NCBI GenBank assembly: GCA_963743705.1
Contig: CAVUQS010000014.1
Span: 1-64,000, forward strand
Length of the DNA stretch: 64,000 nt
Direction: 5' to 3'
From: PALSA-243 sp963743705
Lineage (GTDB): Bacteria > Acidobacteriota > Terriglobia > Bryobacterales > Bryobacteraceae
The position numbers and the translations under genes are program-made. Of this stretch, positions 1-8,506 are shown piece after piece. The notes beneath the pieces are model-generated. The model saw nothing but the letters and a program-made list of their open reading frames with translations. It made no database searches and was not told the DNA's origin. Each line of letters opens with the position of its first letter. The stretch's first letter is position 1.

Positions 1-33
1 CGGTGGCGGCGAAAAGGGGTACCAGTTTGGCGG
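1..33 (+). repeat. Left terminal inverted repeat of the IS21 element (partial)
   Basis: Matches the reverse complement of 4204-4239 at about 25 of 33 positions without gaps. Shared blocks include GGCGGCG near the tip and TTTGGCGG at 26-33. The outermost three bases (expected TGT) fall left of the window. Confidence 0.55.
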
Positions 34-110
34 TTGAAAGGGAGCCAGGTGCGGGGTTACGCTCTGGCCTCCGGTAGGCGCAGAAATGGGGAAGCTGACA
101 GCTTCCTCCC

Positions 111-898
111 TCAGGTGGGGTTTTCCTCGCTTTTGGCCAGGGGGGTGCGGTACGTCTTGCCTTTGACCTTGAGGATGATCGCTCTCTCGACCAGGCGGTC
201 GAGGAGGGCCATCGCCAGCGGGCCATCGACCAGATACTCTGCCCATTTGTCGAAGTCCACGTTGGTCACCAGCGCGGTAGAACGCTTCTGGTTGCGTGAG
301 GCGATGATCTTGTAGAGTAGGTGGGCCGCCTGCGCGCACTCGGTCCGTTCGATGCGGTCAAACCCGAATTCGTCGACAATCAAAAAATCTGGGCGCGTGT
401 CATAGCGCGGAACGCGGGAAGAGTTTTGTCGGCAAGTGAAGCCGTCAGGTCGGCGAGCAACTCTGCGGACGTGCGATACAGAACGCGGTAGCCTTGGACG
501 CAGATCTTCTGCCCCAGGGCCTGAATGATGTGACTCTTTCCGATCCCGCTCCAGCCGACTATGATCAGGTTGTTGCAACGCCGGATGAAATCGCCGGTGG
601 CCAGTTCCTCAATCTGCACGCGGTCGAAGGCTTTGGGATTGAACTGCCAGTCGAACCCTTCCAAGGTTTTGCTGTCCGCAAAGCGAGCTTCCCGGATTCG
701 CCGCGCGACGGCGCGTTCGCGACGCGCGTCGGCCTGGGTTCCCAGCAGCAGGTCGAGGAAGTGCAGATGAGAGAGGTGCTCTTTCTCCGCCCTGGACAGC
801 ACCTCGTCCAGCGCTGCGCCTTCCAGCGGAATCCGCAGCGTCGTGCAGTGACTCAAACACCGGTCACGCAGCGGGATCGTCGTCTTCGTCGCTTTCAT
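111..898 (-). pseudogene. istB: IstB-like AAA+ ATPase of IS21, frameshifted
   Basis: IstB is the AAA+ helper that, with the IstA transposase, drives IS21 strand transfer. The first part (898 down to about 400) holds the N-terminal helical region and the Walker A motif GWSGIGKS. The frame then breaks, and the remainder (about 410 down to 111) continues one base out of phase with the Walker B region LIVDEFGFD and the ALVTNVDFDKW segment typical of IstB. One missing base near 400-415 explains the switch. Together the halves are about 260 residues, normal for IstB. The start at 898 overlaps the istA 3' end by 35 bases, the usual IS21 arrangement. Confidence 0.85.
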
Positions 899-2401
899 CG
901 TCGGTCACCATTTCTTCCAGCAGCGCCTGATACTCTGCGGTGGAGCGAGTGGATACGGGAGACTGCCGGAGGATCTCGTCGAGTTGGTCCTGCGCTTCGG
1001 CCTGCAGTGATTCCCACCCGGATCGGGGACGTGCTTGCGCCGCTAGGATCCGCTCCACCGCCGACCAGGAGAAAGCGCGGTAACGGACGGCGCGCTGGAG
1101 TGCGCGCGCCAGGTCCTCGCGATGGTATGTGGCAAGCAAGCCCAGCACGCGCCCGGCTTCATCTTTGCCACGGCGCCTGGTGCGGACCAATTCGTCGAGG
1201 AACAGGACGCCCTCCGCTCCGAACTCCGCGAAACGCTGTTTCAGCAACTCGTATTTCTGATGGTGATCGCGTCCGGGAGAATGCTCGGAGAGATTGCGCT
1301 TTTCTCCGCTGATTCCGGAAAGGTACAACTCATGGCGGGCGATCTCCTTGACGTCGGGGCCGTAGACGATCAGTTCCTTCTCAGTGATGCGTATTGGCAG
1401 CAGTTCACCGATGCGCTGCCACGGCACGGAGTAGAAGTTCTGCAGGTACGCCACATGACCTTCCGCGTTCACGGTGCGGTAGAAGACTTGGGCGGTATCG
1501 TAGCTAGCGCCGGCAAACTCAACAGGTGCGGCTTCTCTTCCTGGTAGAGATCGATGGGCCGGCGTTTCGTTTCCCGGTGTAAGTGCACATCGGCGATGTC
1601 GGCAAGCCAGAGTACCGCGGTCTCGTTGAGGTGCTCCAGCGACGTGAAGGTGCGACCGTTGAGTAGATTGGATTCCAGGTAGGCAAATGGCCGTTCAATT
1701 TTCCCTTTCGTCTGTGGCCGATGGGGACGGCATGCCCAAGGCTGATAACCGTAGTGCGTGGCGAAAGACAGGAACCGGGTGTTGTATATCGGCTCATCGC
1801 CATCATAGCCAGTCACTACTACTTTCATGTTGTCGTACAGACAGGTGGCGCACAGACCATCGAAGTATTCAAAGGCCCGCACGTGTTCCCGGATGGTGGT
1901 GGCAAAGTCCTGTTTCTCCACAAACCGCACGTACTGGCGGCGGGAGTAAGCCAGAATGTAGCTGAAGGCATGTACCCGGCGACGCCCTTCGGCGGTGAAA
2001 GAGATATCGTACGGCGAATAATCCATCTGGCCCTGCACTCCTGGACCGGTTTCGAATCGCTGCACGGGCAGTTTCGGAGCGTGCGGCCGGAGCACACGCA
2101 ACCGCTCCCGCACGATCGTGTAGTGACCTTGGAAACCAAGCCGGCATAACTCCTCATGCAAGCGGACCGCCGTAATGTTCGGATAGCGTTCCAGCAGTTG
2201 TGCAATGTGATCGCCGAATGGGTCCAGCACGCTCGGCCGTCGCGGCCGTTCCACCTCCACGGATTCTGCTCTGTGTTTTTCGTGCCCCACCAACACGCGG
2301 GCCACGCTCTTGCGGGCGACTCCCAGCAGCTTTGCGATGCGGCGCTGCGAAGCACCGCCATAGTGCAGGCGGATGATCTCGTTGCGTGTCGATTCTTTCA
2401 T
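864..2401 (-). pseudogene. istA: IstA transposase of IS21, frameshifted
   Basis: DDE-type integrase of the IS21 family. The ATG at 2401 overlaps the stop of the upstream ParB-like gene as ATGA. The N-terminus has an HTH (GGASQRRIAKLLGVARKSVARV). The rve catalytic core follows with QMDYSPYDI (first Asp), LYDNMKVVV (second Asp) and RPQTKGKIER (Glu). The frame stops at 1469, and the C-terminal domain continues from about 1515 to 864 one base out of phase, starting YDTAQVFYRTVNAEGHVAYL. A single missing base just before that point accounts for it. All catalytic residues are present in the first half. The acidic C-terminal tail (DDESDEDDD) overlaps the start of istB. Confidence 0.87.
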
Positions 2402-3314
2402 GCGCGCTCCAACTCGCCGACGAAATCCCGACTCAATACCGCCACCGAACCGGCATCTCGCGCCAGCCTTTGGAAACGGGGCAACAAGATCACGCGATCC
2501 TCCGGCGTCAGCCCGGTGCGCCCATGGTGCGCCAGCCACACTTCCATGCGCCCCAGCACATCCAGCAGCATCCCGACGCGCTTCCATACCTGGTTTCCGG
2601 CTTCGCTCAGCCGGGGATCGCGCACCGCGGGGAGCACTCCTTTGGTCTGCGAGAGCGCTTCGCGAGGGTGCGCCAGGAGATACTCTTGCTGGCGGCGCTC
2701 GGAACAGCGCAGCCACAAGTCCACCACGCCGCCCAATTCCGCGTTCGACAGCGCCTCGCGCCGGATCGCTTCCAGCACTTCCGTCTCGTTGCCCTGCGGC
2801 AACCGCACGATCTGTCGCGCTGCCGTGGGCGTCAACAAGCCCACGCGCAATTCGTCTTTCGCCTTCGGTCCCAACCGCTCGATCAGTGCCAGTCGCCGGC
2901 ACACCCAACTCTTGTGGCGTCCCAATAGCTCCGCCACCTCCACTGGCTCAAACCGTCTTCCCGCACCAGCGACTGGATGATCCAGGCTTCTTCCAGTTCC
3001 CGCGTGCGGCCCCCGGCACGATTCAGCCCGTAGATCGCGGCTTTCGCTGTTCGCTCGTCGGCCTCCATCAGCCGGGCCGACAGCCGCGGAATCTGCGCCA
3101 GTCCGCGTACGGCGCCCAAGCGTTTGAAACCGTCGATCAGTTCGTAGCGGTCCTGGCGCCGGCACACCACGACTGGCGACAACTGTCCATAACGCTCCAG
3201 CGACCGCGCCATGGCCCGTTCCGCTTCCGGCACGTGTAAGCGATAGCGTCCGTAGTGTTCGCCGATCTCCTCCCACTTCAGATCGAGCAGTTGGTTGTCG
3301 GCCCAGCGCAGCAC
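2398..3314 (-). pseudogene. ParB/Spo0J-like protein coupled to istA, frameshifted
   Basis: The N-terminal half has the ParB CTPase/nuclease fold, with ERYGQLSPVVV followed by YELIDGFKRLGA, where chromosomal ParB proteins carry GERR. The second half has the KorB/ParB-type HTH, VEVAELLGRHKSWVCRRLAL. The halves are one base out of phase at about 2950, so a single base is missing. The GTG start at 3314 is favoured because an in-frame stop lies shortly upstream and AGGAAGGGG stands six bases before it. The last codons overlap istA as ATGA, which implies translational coupling and membership of the element. About 305 residues in all. It may set the number or position of transposition events, but no function is known to me. 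Confidence 0.75.
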
Positions 3315-3438
3315 TCTCGTCCCCTTCCTTGCGGGACAGGTTGAATGTAAGCCGGTGGTGGCGCTGGATCAATATGTCACGGTTAACTGGCGGTGCCATT
3401 CCCACCGCCTGGACCAATCGCCGCACGCGGGATTCCGC

Positions 3439-3943
3439 TCAACCGGCGCGTGTCCGTTGCCAGTGCCGCTCGCGTTCCCAGACGCGCTCCATCGCACGCC
3501 GGCACTCGTGCGAGCAGAAGTGTTGCGACGGCGAGCGCCGCTGGCGAACGAACCCCACGTAGCAGCCAGGCCGGTCACAACAGGCATCGAAAAAACTTCT
3601 TAGTGATTACCCTCGCGGCGTCCCCAGCGGCCTCGCCGGCCAGTGGTTTTCGGCTCTTGACGCGCTCCCGGTAGCGCCGGCTCTGCCCGTTGCGTTGCTG
3701 CTTGCCCGCCGCCGTGGCCCGATAGATCGCCTGAGCTTTCCACCGCGACCAGGCGCGCGCCGCCTTCCGGCACCGCTCACTGCAGTAGCGCTGCCGCGGC
3801 CGTCGCGGCCGAAAGGTCTGCTCGCAGCCCTTGAGCAGACACCGCCGGGACCGCGAGCACCACGCTGCCGACGCTTCCGCCGGCCGCCCTCTTGATTTTC
3901 GGGATGGCTTGTAGCACCCTCGGGAGGGCCCATGGGAGGTCAT
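3439..3943 (-). pseudogene. Cys-rich zinc-ribbon-like accessory protein, frameshifted
   Basis: I do not know a named family for this protein. It has two cysteine clusters: LLKGCEQTF...RYCSERCRKAAR in the first half, and CCDRPGCYVGF...HFCSHECRRAMERVW in the second. The repeated CxxxF(x)n(Y/F)CSxxCRxA pattern suggests two copies of one zinc-binding unit. Both halves are very basic, fitting nucleic-acid binding. The frame is broken at a run of six A on the plus strand (3587-3592). Removing one base joins the halves as KKFFDACCDRPGCY. The ATG at 3943 is the likeliest start; 4012 is possible. It is the promoter-proximal gene of the IS21 element. Confidence 0.55.
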
Positions 3944-4203
3944 TGCTCCCAGAAGCTCCTGCTCCGGAGGGGATCGCATTCCCCTCCGGGGCGCAGCAGA
4001 TCTTCGGATCAATACGAGATCACAACTCTATCGCATGATCCGATGCCGCGGTCTCCCCTCTCAGGCGATCTCTTTTCCCCGCCAGCGGGGGCGCGGCAGT
4101 GGACCCTCGCCGGCAGGTCACCATCGTTTTCCTTTGAAATCAGTTCTGGTCGGCTCGTGTCCAGTCACCGCCACTCACCAATGGCGGAGTAGTCTCCGCC
4201 AGC

Positions 4204-4239
4204 CCGCCAAAATGGCACCCTCCCCCGCCGCCGCTAACA
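4204..4239 (-). repeat. Right terminal inverted repeat of the IS21 element
   Basis: Read on the minus strand it begins TGTTAGCGGCGG and contains TTTGGCGG, mirrored at 1-33. The terminal CA dinucleotide on the plus strand is at 4238-4239 and the next base starts the preserved part of an IS110-type transposase. Confidence 0.55.
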
Positions 4240-5373
4240 ATGGAATCGACCGGCGTTTACTGGAAGCCGGTTTGGGAGGCGTTGGACGGGCATTTTCAGC
4301 TCATCCTCGCCAACCCGCATCAGGTGAAGAACATTCCCGGCAACAAGACCGATGCACGCGACAGCCGGTGGCTGGCCGAGTTGTTGGCGCATGGGCTGAT
4401 CCGGCCCAGTTTCGTGCCGCCGCGAGCGACTCGCGATCTGCGGGATCTCACGCGTTATCGAGTGAAGCTCACCGAGGAACGCAACCGCGTCCATAACCGC
4501 ATTCATAAGGTGCTTGAGGATGCCTGCATCAAGCTGGATACCGTTGCCAGCGACATACTAGGGGCAAGCGGCCGCGCCATGATCCAGGCGATTATCGATG
4601 GCCAGGATCATCCCGACTGGCTGGCTGACAAGGCCAAAGGCACTCTGCGCGCCAAGCGGCCGGAATTACGTCTGGCCCTGCGCGGACGCGTCACCGAACA
4701 TCACCGCATGATGTTGCGCGAGTTGTTGGAGGATCTGGACTTTGTCGACCGCAAGATCGCGCGATTGGAGAAGGCGATCGCTCCGCAGGCGGACTTAGAC
4801 ACGTTGACCCGGCTGTGCACGATTCCCGGCGTGGATCTGATCACCGCTTGGACGTTGTTGGCGGAACTCGGCCAGGACATGCAGGTCTTCTCCAGCCCGA
4901 AGCATGCAGCCAGTTGGGCTGGGCTTTGCCCCGGCAATCGCGAAAGCGGCGGCAAGCGGTTGAGTAATCGCACGCGCAAGGGGAATCGCTGGCTGCGGCG
5001 CGCTCTTTGCCAATCGGCCTGGGCCGCATCCCGCAAACGCAACTGTTATCTGGCCGCATTCTTTTACCGCAAAGCGGGCAAGCACGGCGTACGCAAGGCG
5101 ATTGTGGCCCTGGCTCACCGGTTACTCGTCATTGCGTTCTGCATACTGCGCGACCGCACCGAATACCGAGAAGTAGGGGGCGATTATTTTGACCGGCTGA
5201 ATCCGCAACGCACGCGCGACCGTCTCGTACGGCGTCTCCAGCGTCTCGGACTCCATGTCATGTTGACGCCCAATGCTAACTTCCCCGTCTTGGAACTGCC
5301 TCCTCACCCGAAGAAAAGGGGCCGCCCTTGTAAGTGCGCCGAACGCGCAATTCATTGCATACACAGGAGGTAA
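4240..5373 (+). pseudogene. IS110-family transposase, N-terminus cut off by IS21
   Basis: IS110-type DEDD recombinase. The preserved reading frame begins exactly at the conserved MESTGVYWKP segment, which carries the second acidic residue. The RuvC-like first strand (normally GIDVSK) and some 70-90 residues are missing. The rest is intact: KTDARDSRWLAELL with the two Asp of the DEDD core, an RNRVHNRIHKVLE helix, and the C-terminal Transposase_20 domain (IPGVDLITAWTLLAELG, ASWAGLCPGNRESGGK, SNRTRKGNRWLRRAL) with its catalytic serine region. The truncation point abuts the IS21 terminus, so the missing part should lie left of the window. Family members encode a structured guide RNA beside the transposase; it cannot be located here. 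Confidence 0.85.
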
Positions 5374-5461
5374 TAAATCGGGGTTTTCGAAGGAACGGTG
5401 CTGGCGACGCACACGGAAACTACCTGGGCGCGACCAGTGCCACCGCTCGGATGATGACACA

Positions 5462-5893
5462 ATGAAGCAAATGAGCCAGAAGCGGTTGGCTGCGGCCGGT
5501 TGTCTCGTTTGTGCAGTTGTTTGTTGGAGAAGTTTCCTGGCGTTCGATGGGACTGAGTTTGGAGGCGGCGCGCTCGCCGGCAACCAGGGTTCCGCGGCTC
5601 TCCTGTATTTGTTGGCGCTGATCCTTACCTTCAAATACCGTCGAGTTGCGGCGGTAAGTGCGCTGGTCGCCTGCTATCTCTCGCTTCCTCTGTATCTGTA
5701 TCTTGTATTTCCCAGGCCTTTCCGTGAAGCGTGGCCGGAAAAATGGTCCGCGCCCGACATGCCCGGCGACACGTTCGTGTGGAACGGATGGTGGATTACC
5801 GGTATTCTCGTCACAATACTTGTGGCGATGGTCAGTGGCTTCCGGGTGGTTCGCAGTGTTACGGCACGGAGCCCGGAAGGAATGAGAGCCTAA
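5462..5893 (+). CDS. Small integral membrane protein
   Basis: 143 residues with four hydrophobic stretches: about 10-25 (LAAAGCLVCAVVCW), 45-58 (SAALLYLLALILTF), 63-82 (VAAVSALVACYLSLPLYLYLVF) and 112-130 (WWITGILVTILVAMVSGF). A Trp/Pro-rich loop separates the last two. The family is not recognised. The ATG at 5462 is chosen because the upstream in-frame extension is hydrophilic and overlaps the IS110 3' region; ATG 5471 is equally possible and neither has a strong ribosome binding site. It stands alone on the plus strand between the IS110 remnant and the convergent HEPN-STAND module. Confidence 0.6.
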   Translation: MKQMSQKRLAAAGCLVCAVVCWRSFLAFDGTEFGGGALAGNQGSAALLYLLALILTFKYRRVAAVSALVACYLSLPLYLYLVFPRPFREAWPEKWSAPDMPGDTFVWNGWWITGILVTILVAMVSGFRVVRSVTARSPEGMRA

Positions 5894-6034
5894 GCCTTCG
5901 TCGGGGAGCCATCGCAAATAGGTCTCGGAGCGGCCGATGAGGCTTGTGCGGTTGACAAAGGGACAGTCCGAGACCAAGTAGCCGCCCCGGCCTGGGTCGC
6001 CTTCAGACGGTCATGTCCCAATCGTGTCTGGAAT

Positions 6035-8391
6035 TTATCCATGCTTCAGCAGTTTCCTGCACATCGAGGCGAATGGCTCGAACGTTGCCACAAAGCCGAG
6101 AATCAATAGGCAGAATGTAATCACCGGCACCAGCGTCAACACGCTCCATTGCGCGCGTTTCCGTGTGAAACCGAGCGATGCCAGGCCGGCGATCACCGCT
6201 CCGACCAGCGTGAGCGTTCGCGTCACAAAGGCGCCCTCGGCCCCTGCCGACAGAGCATCCAGCAGAATGTGCAGCAACTCGATGCTGTAGAACGTAGCGA
6301 ACAGGATTTCCAACAGCTCTATCTTCTGGTTGCCCTCTTTGATCGCCGCGATCGATTCGCTCATGGATTTCGCCGAATCGCGGGTCGATGTAGCGACTTC
6401 CTGGGTCGTGCTCGAGAGCGCATGGTCGGCTCGGGCCGACAACAAATCCCGTCCGATCGCGATAGTTTCGTGGAATCCGATCGCTTCCACAAACCGCCGG
6501 AACGCCAGCATCCCTCCCGGCATGCTCAGTTCGTGCCTGAGGATCGCGACCTCCTGCAGTAGGTTTTCCGCCCCGCTCAAACGTGCCGCCTCTCTCTGTT
6601 TCACCGTCTCGAGCAGCGACTCCAGTAGACGCACCACCTCAGCAAATCTTACCGACACCCTCTCCACACGAGCCTGTGCCTCAGGCAGGAAGGCGATTGC
6701 CAGACCGTGGCGCGACCATACCGCGATCAGTTCCTTGTCCTGCGTAAGATGCCGCTCTACGAAATCCGCTGGAAGCTCCCCGTAGGCCGGCTGCAGCAGC
6801 GACCACAAGTGTTCTCCGATCTGCTGACTCTGCAACCCCTGCTTGATTTCCAGGTGTGACACCAGTGGCGCCATGCAGAAACGGAACTTAACGTCTCGCG
6901 GCGCTGGCACCCGCTCCGCCATGGACATCTGGCTTTGCGCGAGAATCGAACCGCTATAGTCGATTGCTCGTGCCTCGCTGGAGTAGAACTGGTACTCCAG
7001 TTCCTTCCTGACGATTGTCGTCACCTCATCGTCCATCAGATCCGCCGCGGTCCCAGCGCTGCCGATCTCTGTGCCGCGGAACGGCGTTGCAACAATCGTC
7101 GCGCGATAGTTGTCGCCAGCAAACCAGGGATCCGAGAACAGACCGCCATGGTGCGCCGCGCGCTTGACGTAGAGACCCCGCGCCTCTTTGTCTCGAAGTT
7201 CTCTCCGCTCCTCGTCGGATAACCCCTGAAGAAGCCCGCGAATTTCCGCACTCTGCAGCCGACACCAGACCGGGTACAGCGTTAGCTTGCCGGATCTCTC
7301 GGGGTCTAGCGAGAAGTAGTAATTGCTCTGGTTCGACCGCGCATGCATCCGGCCCGCAGAATATGCTACCGCCGTGAACAGAAACCCTCTCCCCATCGAA
7401 GAGTTCTCGGTATCCATCCGAGCCAGTTCTTTGAATAGAATGCAGTCGGGATCGCGTAGGTAGACCCCGTCCACCGTTACAGGCGGGCCGTCCGTGCTGA
7501 GTTGATCGGGTCGCGGCTCCAACTCGGTCGTCAAGAGGGCGCGCGCGCGCTTTGGATCGTAGAATTCATCAAACGTTCCTTTGTACGACGGGATCGCGAC
7601 CATCGCCCGTCGCGCCCGTTTCATGTCTCTCTCATACACCTCCTTTTCGCGGGCTAGCAGCGCAACTTCGGGCCTAAATTCATCGCTGCTTTCGAATATC
7701 GGATCAGTCAAGGGATTTGCCCCCGTATCGGCCACCGCCTTGCGAATGTGCTCGAACAGCCCGGCAGCTCCGTCCGAAGCGCAATCACGCCCGCGCTTCA
7801 ACGCCGCATACAAAACCGCCGGGGCGGTTTGGGTATTGGGACATGCGGCGCGGCGGCAAGCATCCGAATAACTCGCGATGACCGCGATGACTGTGCGCCA
7901 CCGAAATTCCGGATCCATGAATGACGGGGGGAAGGCGAACCAATCAAACTTCGGCGCTCCATGAGGGGCGCCTCGGCCGGCGTGAGCGGACGCCAGCAAT
8001 CCCGCGCCAGGCCGTATGCAAGCGGATCGATACCGTTCTGGCCCTTAAGGCTCTTGATCAGATACAGTGACGCATACGCGTCGAAATCGGGTTCGGTATG
8101 AGTCACCAGCCAGGCCTCGTTCGAGGCTGCGTTCCGTTGCCACCAGTCCCGCACCATCGGCGCCGAGTGTAGAACCGCGGCGGCCGCCGACGGAAATTGA
8201 TTCGCACGCGGAAAATGATGGTCGATCACCGCCAGCCGCGTATCTCCAGCCGCTGGCCAGAACGCGCCCCCAACATCCGCCACAGCCTCGTTCTCATACA
8301 GGGTCCCCGGACGGTCCTCACCCTCCGGCCTTGCGCCGACCATTTGATGGAATGAGGTGCCGTACGGGACAGTACGATACCGAATCAACAT
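6035..8391 (-). CDS. DHH-motif protein with C-terminal membrane anchor (frameshifted as read)
   Basis: Second gene of the HEPN-STAND module, starting 115 bases after it. The N-terminal ~115 residues contain VIDHHFPR (about 55-62) and THTEPDFDAYASLYL (about 97-111). Both resemble metal-binding motifs of DHH/RecJ-type phosphoesterases, but the order is the reverse of the usual one. After about residue 130 the frame shifts by one missing base, most simply in the G4 run at 7965-7968. It then continues 650 residues: a long unrecognised soluble region, a helical stretch rich in Ser/Thr/Glu that may be coiled coil, and two transmembrane helices near the end (TLTLVGAVIAGLASLGF and VLTLVPVITFCLLILGFVATF). 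As a joined protein it is about 785 residues. The function is unknown; a membrane-linked effector is an inference. Confidence 0.6.
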
Positions 8392-8506
8392 GGGGTCAGA
8401 TTAGCACTACATCCAACCGATCGCTTTGAGACGGCAAGCCTTCAGTCACCTCGGCACGGGTAGCTAAAGAGGCGCCTGATGAAGCGTGACACGACTTGTT
8501 CCACCT

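Larger units (their letters stand above)
1..4239 (-). mobile_element. IS21-family element with two accessory genes, decayed
   Basis: Four minus-strand genes lie in the order zinc-ribbon gene, ParB-like gene, istA, istB. The last two define the IS21 family. The right edge ends in CA at 4238-4239, and IS21 elements end 5'-TG...CA-3'. Read inward, the right 36 bases (4204-4239) align to bases 1-33 with about 25 of 33 identical, including a shared TTTGGCGG block, so these look like imperfect terminal inverted repeats. By that alignment about three bases of the left tip lie outside the window. Immediately right of the element an IS110-type transposase resumes in mid-protein, which suggests insertion into that gene. 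Every gene of the element carries a frameshift, so it is probably immobile unless the indels are sequencing errors. Confidence 0.75.

Noticed and set aside
380..420. Programmed frameshifting in istB
   Set aside because: IS21 istB is not known to need it, there is no clear slippery heptamer, and neighbouring genes carry unrelated indels.
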